Source of the DNA: Bremia lactucae
Lineage: Eukaryota > Oomycota > Peronosporomycetes > Peronosporales > Peronosporaceae
Length of the DNA stretch: 64,000 nt
Direction: 5' to 3'
NCBI RefSeq assembly: GCF_004359215.1
Contig: NC_090612.1
Location: 1,030,546 to 1,094,545 of the forward strand
Program-made: the position numbers and the translations under genes
Shown: piece after piece, positions 47,710 through 57,894 of the stretch
Layout of the letters: every line of letters begins with the position of its first letter
How positions within the stretch are numbered: position 1 is the stretch's first letter
Notes under the pieces: model-generated
Database searches by the model: none
What the model was told of the DNA's origin: nothing
Seen by the model: the letters and a program-made list of their open reading frames with translations, nothing else

Positions 47710-47718
47710 NNNNNNNNN

Positions 47719-48172
47719 GCTTCTCTTGCGTGCAGTGAGGTAGTTGTGGTGGGCGCGTTAGCGACCTCACCCAACGCACTAAGTACTCTGGTTAAGTGTC
47801 GTCACGGGAGCGGTAATCCGGCTCCTCGTGCGCACTTACCAAGTAGGAAGTAGTTTCAGACTGATTTATATTTAATCGTATTAAATATAAATACCTCTTT
47901 TTACCAATTAAAATGTCATCTCTATAGATAACACTAATATGTATTGCGAGCGTATCTTTCTAGATACCTCGCGTAACGGATGACGCTGGGCGTCATCTTT
48001 CCTAATGTGAATGCACCCATGTGCATCACATACACAAGGGTTGGTTACAAATGTGCACCACACCCGAGTGCTGGGTCTAATTACTATTATTAAGTAATTG
48101 ACCATCCCCTTAAGTACACCAAGTGTACTTAACGGGGACTGTGTAACATTAGGGCAACTTTAGCCCGTTACA
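47719..48172. mobile_element. Probable LTR fragment
   Basis: It ends with AGCCCGTTACA, the same type of end as the LTR at 55780-56190, and contains TGTAACATTAGGG just before. No coding sequence is adjacent. From 48173 to 48883 no gene is seen; this should contain the promoter of the CHD gene. Confidence 0.35.
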
Positions 48173-48883
48173 CAAGCTAGATTGAAGTAATAATCTGAAA
48201 ATATGGTTATAACGTCTCACAGAAAGCGTGGAGTAGCCAGATTGATTGGCTGGAAGTCAAAAATGACGGTATCTATCGTTACAGGGAGTGCACTGTGAAT
48301 AGCGCCGGGTTGGAACGACTTTTTCGGATTTAAAGGTAGGATTCTATCGGGTACTAAAATACTGAAGTAACGAAAAAGGAAGCTTTTTAGGATTGAAAGC
48401 ATACTTAAAGAAAATTGCTTAGGCACTACTGCGTTAACCATACTTACGTTAAGAAGATCTGGAGCAGGTTAAGTTGGGCTGATTCGCACAGACGCTATTT
48501 GTACACTGTCAATTAAACTAAAGAATTACTAGCTCAAAAAATGCAAAAGAATGTGGTGGGTGCGCTCTTAGTGAAGATTTTTAGGCTTTAATTTCCTCTG
48601 AGGGATATTCACAACCCAAAATTTGATGAGCTTTGTTTTGTTGACTTTAAATAGTAAAGATTTTCGTTGCTAAGGTTATGCTCTGAAAATAGATTTCGTA
48701 ACCTTTTCCAAAAGGGGTACACCGTTAAAGCACTGGATGGAATTATGACGCGCTGGTTTATCCTCAGAGAAGAGGGCTGTTTGGAGGGCTGAGCGATACA
48801 TTCCGCTCGAGAGACGGGAAGAGACAAGGGTGCGACCACCTCCACTCTCGCTTTTTCCCTTCGCTGATATCTTTTACCCTGCC

Positions 48884-51800
48884 ATGTCATCACCTGACCC
48901 CACGCGCTACTGCGTGTGCCAGCAGACTGATGGCGCTGGCATCATGATCGAATGCATTCGAGGCGCCGGAGGCTGCAACGGCTGGGTCCATCCTAGCTGC
49001 TGTGGACTTATATTGACCCATGAGGAGCTCGAGGCGTTAAATGCCTACATTTGTCCGCTCTGTGAGAAGTCCGACGACGACTTTAATAAGATGACAGTAT
49101 TGAACACAAGCCTGGCCAACCGTCAGGCTAAGCGTGAGAGGAAACGTAAGGCACACCCTGCCAAGCCTGTTAAAAAGCCGTGGATTTGCGCGGCTTGTCA
49201 ACACTCGAACTGGGACCGCCGCACGCGTGAGTGCGAGGCTTGCCACGTACGTCGCGTTATGACAAAGAAGCCTAAGATAATTAATGATGAAGCCAAGTCT
49301 CTGGCTCAGCAGCTAAGAGACGAGCGTCGCCACAGTCAACGCTCTGTGAATCGGAAGAGAAAATCATATCATGTGCCAAATTCTGACGAAGACATTGCAA
49401 GCTCCGATAGTGGAAAACACCGCAGAAAGGAGAAGAAACACAAGAAGCAAAAGCGAGACGACGACTCAGACTCCGGTGAAGCGGAAGTTCAGCTCGACAC
49501 AAGCACGCTGAAACACGAGGCGAAGTCGGAAGTGGAGACCGTTGGGATATCCATGGTCATTGACAAGATTATGGGCGTACGACAACGTGAAGTTATTGAG
49601 CCAGTGGCTTCTGAGTCAGCCAGTGCGACTTTGTTTGCAAAGCGACCTGCAAAGACGTTTATAATGGAGTATCTTATTAAGTGGAAGGATTTTGCATACA
49701 TGCACGCATCGTGGGAGACGAAACAAGTGCTACTGGATCTCGACCCACTTACAAATAAGCAGAAGATGAAGCGATTCCATGAAAAGGAATTCCACCTTTC
49801 GCAGTATCCACATCGTCAAGCGAATGACATGAAAGAGGAGTCGCTTGCACTCGATGATCTTGAATACTTCAATCCCGACTTCCTTGAAATACACCGAATC
49901 ATTGCCCATCGCAAGGATAGACCAATGCCGAATGATGTCGACTTTTCTGATGCCCCTATCGATGATGGAATGCGATACTTTATAAAGTGGCGTATTTTGT
50001 CATACACGGATGCGACGTGGGAACGAGCTTGCGATATCAAAGATGATGTTGCGCTTGCCAAGTACAAAGCGTCGACTCTTGTGCCTGACGAAAACGTGTG
50101 GAAGCCACGACCGCGTCCAAGTATTAGAGAATATCGCAAACTGGACGAGTCGCCTCGATTTGGCGAGGACCAGTCGCTTTCCCTTCGTGCGTATCAGCTT
50201 GAAGGATTAAATTGGCTACTTTGGAATTGGTATAATGAACGACCAAGTATTTTGGCGGACGAAATGGGATTGGGAAAGACGATCCAGACACTGGCATTTC
50301 TTAACGTTCTTCGCGACGATACCAAGATCAAAATACGTGGGCCATTTCTTATTGTTGCGCCTTTGTCGCTGATTGTTCAGTGGCAAAATGAATGCGAAAT
50401 TTGGACCACGATGAATTGTGTTGTGTATCACGGCAATAGTGCGTCGCGTGCTATTATCCGTGACTTTGAGTTCAATTATATGGATGAAAGTCTTCGTCGT
50501 ATAAAGAAAAATATGTACCGTTTTAATATTCTCGTGACGACATACGAAGTGGCAATTAAAGACATTGCTATCCTGTCGAAGATTCATTGGCGCTGTCTTG
50601 TGGTTGACGAGGCACATCGGTTGAAGAACCAGTCGTCACGACTTGTGGAACAGATGCGCTCATTACGTCGAGATCACTGTATCCTTCTTACCGGTACTCC
50701 TTTGCAGAACAAAACGGAAGAGCTATGGGCGCTGCTAAATTTCTTAGACTCGAAATCTTTTCCAAGTGTTTCGGATTTTCTGGAAAAGTTCGGTGATTTG
50801 CACGAAGCTCAGCAAGTAGCTGATCTGCACAAGATGCTGAAGCCGTACCTTTTGCGTCGTGTAAAGGAAGATGTAGAAAAATCTTTACCACCAAAGGAGG
50901 AGACGATTGTGGAAGTGGAGCTTACGCCCGTACAGAAGCAGTGGTATCGTGCAATATATGAACGCAATACCGCCTTTTTGAATCGCGGCGGTAACCCACG
51001 GAACGTGCCGAATCTTATGAACGTTATGATGGAACTCCGAAAATGTTGCAATCATCCATATTTAAATAACGGGGTCGAAGAGGTATTAAATGAAGGACTG
51101 AATACGGATACTCAGCGTCACGAAATGATGGTCAAGTGCTGCGGCAAGATGGTTCTGATTGATAAGCTATTGCCGCGCTTAAAACTTGGAGGACATAAGG
51201 TGTTAATATTTAGTCAAATGGTCCGTGTCCTGGATATAATAGAAGATTATTTGCGCTATTGTGGACACCTCTACGAGCGTTTGGATGGCAATATTCGTGG
51301 TAACGATCGCCAAGCTGCTGTGGATCGATTCGTGAAGCCCGAATACAAGCGCTTTGTGATGTTACTCTCGACCAAGGCGGGTGGCTTGGGTCTGAATCTG
51401 ACAGCTGCAGACACGGTTATCATTTTTGATAGCGATTGGAACCCTCAAAATGATTTGCAAGCTCAAGCTCGAGCACATCGGATTGGCCAGACACACTCGG
51501 TGAAAATTTACCGCCTTATTACTCGGAAGACTTATGAAACGCACATGTTTCACAAGGCGTCACTGAAGCTTGGTCTAGACAAGGCTGTGCTTACGCACAT
51601 GCGTCGTGAAAATGAAGAAGAATGTGGAAAGAAACGCAACAAGAGCTCAAAAGCACAAGAATCTAAAGAGATTGATGAGCTTCTCAAACGTGGGGCGTAT
51701 GATGTGTTTCGGGATGATGATGCTGCGGGGGAGCAGTTTTGTGAGCTGGACATTGATCAGATTTTGCAGCGTTCGTCTCAAATTGTGCAGTACACACAGC

Positions 51801-54415
51801 AAGCACAGTCAAGTTTTTCCAAGGCAAGTTTTGTGTCCGCTACGACGTCAAATGATGTTGATCTCGATGATCCTGATTTCTGGAAAAAAGCGGTGGGTTT
51901 GACGGAGCCTGATGTAGTCGAAAGTGAAGATTTACTACCTCAACAACGCAAGCGGACTCGTGTTGCCCGCTTTGGCGATGGTGGAAATTTCTCGGACGGC
52001 ATTTCGGACGAGGAAGACGACAAAGAGAAGCTTGAGAAAGAAAAGGAAGAGCGTGAAAGACTTGAAGAGAAAACTGCTCCACGGGAGTGGACGCAAAATG
52101 GACGCGACAGGCTGCAGCGGGCTTTGATGCACTATGGGTTTAGTCGGTGGGAGATTATCAGAAGTCAAAGCGGCGGCAGTCGCTCCGTGAAGGATGTAGA
52201 AAGCTTTGCTCGTAGCTTCATATATGTGTCAGCCCTGGCTTGTGACCAGCGAAAGGATGACTCCCCTTTTGTGAAAGCGTCAATTTGCACTGCAGCTTTG
52301 GCACAGAAAGAGGATCTAATTGATGAAGAAGAATTGCCGTCGGTATTGAAAGAAGAGGACTTTGTGCTGAAGTCTAAACAGGGTGGGGGTCGTCGTGTTG
52401 TAGTTCGTCTTGATATGCTTCAACGACTCCAGCAACTGATATGCTCAGCTTGCGATGCCTGTGATGAGTTGTACAAGAATGATGAAGGTTTGAAGTCTAG
52501 GCCTTGTCCTACCGCAAATATCGACGAACGTGCCAATTATTATGGAGTTGATAAGCTGATTCCTCACATTGCTTTGATTGACTTGGGGGAAAGGCCAGCA
52601 TGGACTCAAATCACCCCATGGTGGAACGAAGACGCTGATCGAAATCTGCTGATGGGGGTTTTCCTTCATGGATACGGACGATGTGCTCAAATTCTTGCCG
52701 ACCCTCGCCTGTATTTCGCGCAATCAGAGAAATTTGCTCGTGACCAAGTTTTAACAAGCAATGTAGGCGAACTTAACCGATCAAACTTTTGCCTTTTGCC
52801 AGCGAAAATTTCAAAAAAAGAGACCACAATTTCAGCAGAAGAAGACGACAGCGGAGACATTAGTGACTCTGAAAGTTATTCGAGCGTAATAGCTGGAAAT
52901 AGTGGGTCTTCCCATGTAAAGCACGAGGGTAGCACAGCGGTCGGAAGTGATGTCACAGCAGCTATTGATTCGTTTAAGCAGCCAGAGGTGCAGCATATGA
53001 ATCGTTTATTAGGTTGGCTATTGTCCGCAGAAGAAATAAAGCGGCGACAAGAAAAAGAAAGAAGTAAAAAGGAGCGTGTAGCCGTTGAGCAACGACGACA
53101 AGTTCGGCAGGAAGTGCGTGCGCGTACGTTGATACTGCGTCGATTAGAGCTTAAGGCCATGCAGCTTGCTCAGGTGGATATCCTTCGCCACATGGCAATT
53201 TTAAATAATGCTCGCCAACTATCTGATGTCACCTTAGCCTTAGCTTCAACACACCGTATAAAATCGACGGACTGGACAAAGGACGAACGTCGATCCTTTG
53301 CGTATATGATGGCGCTTTATGGTGCACCGCGCATCTTGGCCAAGCGAGTAGTCGTTGCATCTGATGGTCGAGCCACACCATCCATGTCGCCGTTTGTGGC
53401 GGAGAAAACTCGTGACTTTGCATGGGAGACGGATAGTATTTCGTGGCGCAACATTGTTGAATGGGGCAATTTAAACAAGACTGCTGTGATGACCTGTCAA
53501 TTTTACGAAACCAAATTTGCTCCTAAATGCCGTGAAGTTGCTCGGATGCGTGCTGACCTACTAAGTTCAGATCAACGTGCTGTGGCGTTGGGTGATTTAA
53601 TTGGCATTGAATTTGTGGACGCTTATGAAGGTGTTCTTGCTCATGGGCTTAAAGCTCGTAACACTGCGTGGATAACAATGCGGCGAACTCAATTGCTTGA
53701 AGATGTGCTGCATATCCTATCAACAAAACGAGAGGCTCTAGAGGCTTACGTTAAATCTGGAATGTCGGTTCTAATGACGGATATGCCACTGTGGTGGTGC
53801 CCTTGGATTCACGACTTGGGTATGTTTTATGGCATGGCTCGGTACGGAGTGTATGGATGGGAGCGTATCATGCTGGATCGTCAGCTGCCGTTTCATCGAC
53901 AGGCTCGAGCGTATCATTTTCGCACAGGTTTGGAAGAGGGTAAATTGTCCTTTCATCCGCTGCACCGGCATCATTTTGAGTCGAAAACAGCGATGAATGA
54001 CTGGTTCAAGCGTACTGTAAACGAATTTCCATCCTTTTCGATCTTAGAGCGCAAAGTTGAGATAATTTGTGCTGCTGTATTGGCAAATTCTGAGCATTTG
54101 GCTGAGCGCTACTTGGAACCAGAAGACCGACACGAATTTAGCTTGTCACCACCTAACAATTGTTTTGAGAGGTTGATTGTGACTCATATTAAGCAAATCG
54201 AGGAGTTGCTTTTAACTATTGAGCCTCTTCTAGAAATCGCTCCATCGCAATGGGAAGGGAATGGTGATCGTGCCTCTGCGGCTCTTAATGCATATTTTGC
54301 CGAGTCGCAACGCCGTCGCGACGAATTTTTGCGGCTAGCTGAAGCTTCGAGCGCGATCGACTTTAAAAGCGAAGCTAAAGATGCGTATCCTTTAGTTAGC
54401 AATGGCCCAAACTAA
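48884..54415 (+). CDS. CHD-type chromatin-remodelling ATPase with PHD and RanBP2 fingers
   Basis: Intronless 1843-aa ORF from the ATG at 48884 (MSSPDPTRYC). Residues 8-62 form a PHD finger (C10, C12, then ...CPLC at 57-60). Residues 100-120 form a RanBP2-type zinc finger (W100, C102, C105, C117, C120). A basic linker follows. Two chromodomains lie near 255-300 (YLIKWKDFAYMHASWE) and 360-385 (FIKWRILSYTDATWE). The SNF2 ATPase has GLGKT (~461), DEAH (~574) and LLTGTPLQN. The helicase C domain contains STKAGGLGLNLTAAD (~828) and AQARAHRIGQT. SANT/SLIDE-like sections follow near 1066 and 1245. It should slide or evict nucleosomes in the nucleus, with the readers binding histone tails. It is nearest to the CHD family; the subfamily is uncertain. 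Confidence 0.93.
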   Translation: MSSPDPTRYCVCQQTDGAGIMIECIRGAGGCNGWVHPSCCGLILTHEELEALNAYICPLCEKSDDDFNKMTVLNTSLANRQAKRERKRKAHPAKPVKKPWICAACQHSNWDRRTRECEACHVRRVMTKKPKIINDEAKSLAQQLRDERRHSQRSVNRKRKSYHVPNSDEDIASSDSGKHRRKEKKHKKQKRDDDSDSGEAEVQLDTSTLKHEAKSEVETVGISMVIDKIMGVRQREVIEPVASESASATLFAKRPAKTFIMEYLIKWKDFAYMHASWETKQVLLDLDPLTNKQKMKRFHEKEFHLSQYPHRQANDMKEESLALDDLEYFNPDFLEIHRIIAHRKDRPMPNDVDFSDAPIDDGMRYFIKWRILSYTDATWERACDIKDDVALAKYKASTLVPDENVWKPRPRPSIREYRKLDESPRFGEDQSLSLRAYQLEGLNWLLWNWYNERPSILADEMGLGKTIQTLAFLNVLRDDTKIKIRGPFLIVAPLSLIVQWQNECEIWTTMNCVVYHGNSASRAIIRDFEFNYMDESLRRIKKNMYRFNILVTTYEVAIKDIAILSKIHWRCLVVDEAHRLKNQSSRLVEQMRSLRRDHCILLTGTPLQNKTEELWALLNFLDSKSFPSVSDFLEKFGDLHEAQQVADLHKMLKPYLLRRVKEDVEKSLPPKEETIVEVELTPVQKQWYRAIYERNTAFLNRGGNPRNVPNLMNVMMELRKCCNHPYLNNGVEEVLNEGLNTDTQRHEMMVKCCGKMVLIDKLLPRLKLGGHKVLIFSQMVRVLDIIEDYLRYCGHLYERLDGNIRGNDRQAAVDRFVKPEYKRFVMLLSTKAGGLGLNLTAADTVIIFDSDWNPQNDLQAQARAHRIGQTHSVKIYRLITRKTYETHMFHKASLKLGLDKAVLTHMRRENEEECGKKRNKSSKAQESKEIDELLKRGAYDVFRDDDAAGEQFCELDIDQILQRSSQIVQYTQQAQSSFSKASFVSATTSNDVDLDDPDFWKKAVGLTEPDVVESEDLLPQQRKRTRVARFGDGGNFSDGISDEEDDKEKLEKEKEERERLEEKTAPREWTQNGRDRLQRALMHYGFSRWEIIRSQSGGSRSVKDVESFARSFIYVSALACDQRKDDSPFVKASICTAALAQKEDLIDEEELPSVLKEEDFVLKSKQGGGRRVVVRLDMLQRLQQLICSACDACDELYKNDEGLKSRPCPTANIDERANYYGVDKLIPHIALIDLGERPAWTQITPWWNEDADRNLLMGVFLHGYGRCAQILADPRLYFAQSEKFARDQVLTSNVGELNRSNFCLLPAKISKKETTISAEEDDSGDISDSESYSSVIAGNSGSSHVKHEGSTAVGSDVTAAIDSFKQPEVQHMNRLLGWLLSAEEIKRRQEKERSKKERVAVEQRRQVRQEVRARTLILRRLELKAMQLAQVDILRHMAILNNARQLSDVTLALASTHRIKSTDWTKDERRSFAYMMALYGAPRILAKRVVVASDGRATPSMSPFVAEKTRDFAWETDSISWRNIVEWGNLNKTAVMTCQFYETKFAPKCREVARMRADLLSSDQRAVALGDLIGIEFVDAYEGVLAHGLKARNTAWITMRRTQLLEDVLHILSTKREALEAYVKSGMSVLMTDMPLWWCPWIHDLGMFYGMARYGVYGWERIMLDRQLPFHRQARAYHFRTGLEEGKLSFHPLHRHHFESKTAMNDWFKRTVNEFPSFSILERKVEIICAAVLANSEHLAERYLEPEDRHEFSLSPPNNCFERLIVTHIKQIEELLLTIEPLLEIAPSQWEGNGDRASAALNAYFAESQRRRDEFLRLAEASSAIDFKSEAKDAYPLVSNGPN

Positions 54416-55020
54416 CAAGTGAGAAGTAGGCAGCGCCGTTGTATTCTCATTTGACTGATGTGATACTCGATTTAATTGATTAATGGATATAACCTGGTAA
54501 GAATATATTAGCACATTTGTATCGTTTCCTACTCGAATTTGTGATTAGCAAACGCTTTTAATTATGGCTTATCTACATAAATTTTCGAACTCTTTCGCAA
54601 GCGTCGAATATTACACAAAGCTACAGGACCATGATAGGAGACTGAAAAGGTAGCCACGACATTCTAAGTATAGCGGCGCGGTCCTGAGGGCCCATAAGCT
54701 TGTAGATCACAACTTTGCGTGTCATCAATTTCTTTGAAGCCATCGACACAGTCTTGAATTCCGTGCTCATAACCCGGTGGGATTGAATGCCCCGTCACGT
54801 TTGTCAAATGATCTACCAGCTCTAATTTTATTGCACAACCGGAAGAAACCGCGTACTGATGATGCGCGGAGCGCGTCACCTGAGAAGAATCCACGGCTTC
54901 TTCTCAGGTGCGAGACGATACATTTTATAATCTGCACTTCCCTGAGTGGTATTTACTAAAACAGGAGTACCACGAGAATTCAGCTTACGCCATCGTCTTT
55001 AACACGCACAGGGATAAGTG
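54416..55020. other. Intergenic region after the CHD gene
   Basis: No supported gene. A minus-strand frame at 54664-54885 (ending YGPSGPRRYT) looks protein-like but has no clear start and no family I recognise. Confidence 0.4.
54877..54910. repeat. Perfect 13-bp inverted repeat
   Basis: CACCTGAGAAGAA and TTCTTCTCAGGTG separated by 8 bp. It would form a stable hairpin. No T-run follows. Confidence 0.8.
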
Positions 55021-55272
55021 CGGAGCGCCCTACCATTTGAGCTACATCCCCTCAGACGAGCGTCAGCACTAGCTTAAAATCATCTTGGCCATTTGCGTGG
55101 AACAATGCCACCAGCTTCGCAATAGTCGATTATACATATTAAAAAATTCTCTCCACTTCCTCTCACTTCGAATGGCAGTTGGAACTTCATAACTAAAAGC
55201 TTCTTCATGCAGGCACGTTAACAAAAAAGTCAGATCGATTTTCAGTGATAACATACGGCGTAAGATTGCGCG
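55021..55272 (-). repeat. Isolated partial tRNA-array unit
   Basis: It contains the 5' ~30 nt of tRNA-Ala (ending GAGCTACATCCCC), the complete spacer and the last bases of tRNA-His (GATTGCGCGTG). It then joins gypsy gag sequence. It belongs to the near-canonical left subtype of the array although it lies 7 kb beyond the array's right end. Confidence 0.85.
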
Positions 55273-55662
55273 TGACGGCATGGGATACGGTGCTGGAGAT
55301 GAGGAATCATCCTCATCGTCGGAACCGAACATGCTGTAGCGAATGCTACCAGCACGTCTACTCGAATTAGCCCCCGCATTCGAAGGCTCATAGTTAGCCG
55401 CCTGACGATGATCAGGTGACTGTTCTGTTCTCCCCGAGTCGGCCATTTTGTCCGACTCGCATTCGTGGTCGACCGCCACAGAGGGGTCGCACTCACGTTG
55501 TGACTCACCACATGCACCCGCAACATTTAGAGTAGCGGGAGAAGATGACACTTCGGCAGACGGAACGCCTGCCGCAAGAGACAAAAATGCGTCGCCCGCG
55601 GCTGCATGAACTGCAGCCGAAGGCGCCGCACTATTCGCATACCGCATGGACTTGTTAACCAT
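55270..55662 (-). pseudogene. LTR-retrotransposon gag N-terminus fragment
   Basis: The ATG at 55662 (MVNKSMRYA) opens an Ala/Ser-rich and then acidic frame of ~130 codons. At about 55270 it runs into array sequence, so the rest of gag and all of pol are missing. The position 117 bp inside a TGTAACGGGG-type LTR fits a gypsy element's gag. Confidence 0.6.
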
Positions 55663-55779
55663 GCGATATAATTAAAAAGATGGTTCTGACCAATCAACAT
55701 CGTTTTCACTTAAGTGGTCCCTTATAGTGAGCACTCTAATCAATGACAGTCAGAGTGATTGTCGTTTGAGGGAGGGGTA

Positions 55780-56190
55780 TGTAACGGGGTGTATTGTTAC
55801 ATGAAATTAACACTTAAAGGTTGTCAATTAATACATTATCTAAAAGGTAGATCATATTTGGAGATTATAACTTTACATAATAATATTCGGAAAGCTTATC
55901 CATTGGTAGATATAGGCCATTATATCTACTTGCTCCGCAGTTCAGTCAGCACTGGACGCGCGGAAAGAGAGAGACAGATAAGACTTTATACGTGTTTTGT
56001 ATTAGTATATAATTAAGTTAGTATTAAATCGATAGAAACAGAAGAACTTAATTATATTAAATACAGTTTACTTAACCCTTTTTAAAGCAAGTGTTTTAAA
56101 GAGAGTCTTCTTCTGCACGTACCAGTGACGTGAAGTGACGTGTGGCACCAATTGCACTGAAGCAGTACAAGTCGGCAGTGCCCCGTTACA
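55780..56190 (-). mobile_element. 5' LTR of a gypsy-type element
   Basis: The ends are TGTAACGGGG and CCCCGTTACA, a perfect 10-bp terminal inverted repeat over 411 bp. The gag remnant follows it on the minus strand. From 56191 to 56970 there is no gene, only A/T-rich intergenic sequence containing the AMMECR1-gene promoter. Confidence 0.75.
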
Positions 56191-56970
56191 GTTTGGTAAC
56201 CACAGCAACATCGAAATTTTACAACTAAACGGAAAGAGAAAATCGCACTAAATACGAAAATATGATAAAAGCGGACGTGAGAACGGTATCAAAAAAATCG
56301 ATAAAGGCGTCTACGAATTTATAGTTGACGAGCTTGTATTTTATCTGATACATCCGCTTGTGGACTTTCAAAAGTCTAATCAAGTTGCCATAGTGTCTTT
56401 CTCATGTCGCAACAGTGTGTGCATCAATAAGTAAAAATGTCAATTTATCACAGGAGTATTTACACTTCATGAACAATACCAACGGGCTGACTGGATACAT
56501 TTGTGCACATTGTTCTTTTCTGTATATGTTTTGTCCTATTCAATAGATCCATCCGATTTGCCAAGACTATCGATGCGATACTGTATGATTTTGTAATTTC
56601 GTAATGTTTGTTTTCACAAACATTGCGCCAAAGAATGGACAGCTTTGACTGTCCTACTCCTGTGTAGGCTGCAGATATTATCAGCTCGCTCAACACTTTT
56701 TACTGTTGACAAATCAAATTAGTAGCATTTTGCAGAGATCCTCATTAAGTGCAATGAGGGGTGGAGATGGAATTCAATTTTTATTAAGTTTGGAAGTGCT
56801 CTTCAAGAAACTGGTCTCGTAAGCTAAAGAAATGTTGATGCGTAACTCACTAGCTACTCAAACAGCGTCTGTGAATCTCATTGCTGTTAAAAATCAGGAA
56901 TCGCTGAAATTTAGTTCCATGATAATTTCCACGAACCAAACAATAAAATTAATATAAAGCTTCAATCAGG

Positions 56971-57697
56971 ATGGCAAACGCTGCGATGGTCGTATATTGC
57001 TTTGACACACTGCAGTCTCACTTCAACGGCAGCGCCGAGCCAACGCCGTACTTCGATGTACATCAGGAATAGTACGCCTTGTTTAATTTTGTACGGAAAG
57101 CACAAGACGGCTGCGTTTTTAAACAAATGTACGATATGCAGTCCGCTGTTCGTGACATGGGAGATTGAAGAACAGGGTGGGATCCGCTTACGCGGCTGCA
57201 TCGGCACGCTTGCTCCCACGCGCCTTCGCAATTTACGAGACTTTGTCTTTAAAAGTGCTCTGCGTGATCGCCGCTTTGACCCAATCAGTCCAAAAGAGCT
57301 GGTTCGGCTACACTGCTCTGTGTCCCTGCTCATCGACTATCAGGACACCGAGAGCTGCGACGACTGGGAGGTTATATTTGTACTTGGATTATATGAAAGC
57401 TTTTTTCGCTTGTTAAATTTTTTGGTCTCGACAGATCGGCACCCATGGTTCCTCATCGATTTTAGCGATCCCCGTGGCAACAAATACAGCGCTACGTATT
57501 TACCACAGGTAGCACGAGAGCAAGGCTGGACACGTATACAAACGGTCACGGCGCTTATACGAAAAGCTGGTTATCGGCATACCGTGTCCAAAGATATGCT
57601 TAAAACCGTCAAAGTCACGCGCTACCGCAGCTCTATCCACAAGCTCACGTATCAGCAGTATCAATCCGTTAAGCATAAAGTACGACTTGACAAGTAG
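56971..57697 (+). CDS. AMMECR1-domain protein, two exons
   Basis: Exon 1 is 56971-57071 and exon 2 is 57142-57697, giving 218 aa. Exon 1 encodes MANAAMVVYCFDTLQSHFNG, matching the usual start of the domain (CFCFD). The 70-nt intron has GTACGCC and ATATGCAG borders and restores a YPLFVTW junction. Exon 2 carries the family signature LRGCIGT, then FKSALRDRRF, SVSLL, DWEV, ATYLPQVAREQGW and the TRYRS end. AMMECR1 proteins are conserved from archaea to man; the molecular role is not settled. Without the intron, the ORF would start at 57002 with unrelated residues. It converges on the kinesin gene. Confidence 0.88.
57072..57141 (+). other. 70-nt GT-AG intron of the AMMECR1-domain gene
   Basis: It contains the in-frame stop TAG formed across the donor (GAATAG). 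Removing it joins codon TA|T and keeps the domain continuous. Confidence 0.85.
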
Positions 57698-57894
57698 TGA
57701 GCGTTTTGCTCTTTGCATCAGCGCAACTTTTAACAGGTGATTTGACAGAGGCTTTCAGTGCATTTTTAGTGAATTTGATGTGTGCATGCATCACGCATCC
57801 TTTTTGGCGCATTAAAATGTCTGGTCTTCAGTAAGCATGTTCGATATTAAAGATTGGCCTCACGTCTAACGGAGTTTAGACCGGATTTTATCGC

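Noticed and set aside
54664..54894. Minus-strand protein fragment ending YGPSGPRRYT
   Set aside because: No ATG start, no recognised family, and it overlaps the hairpin. It is kept only as a note in the intergenic entry.
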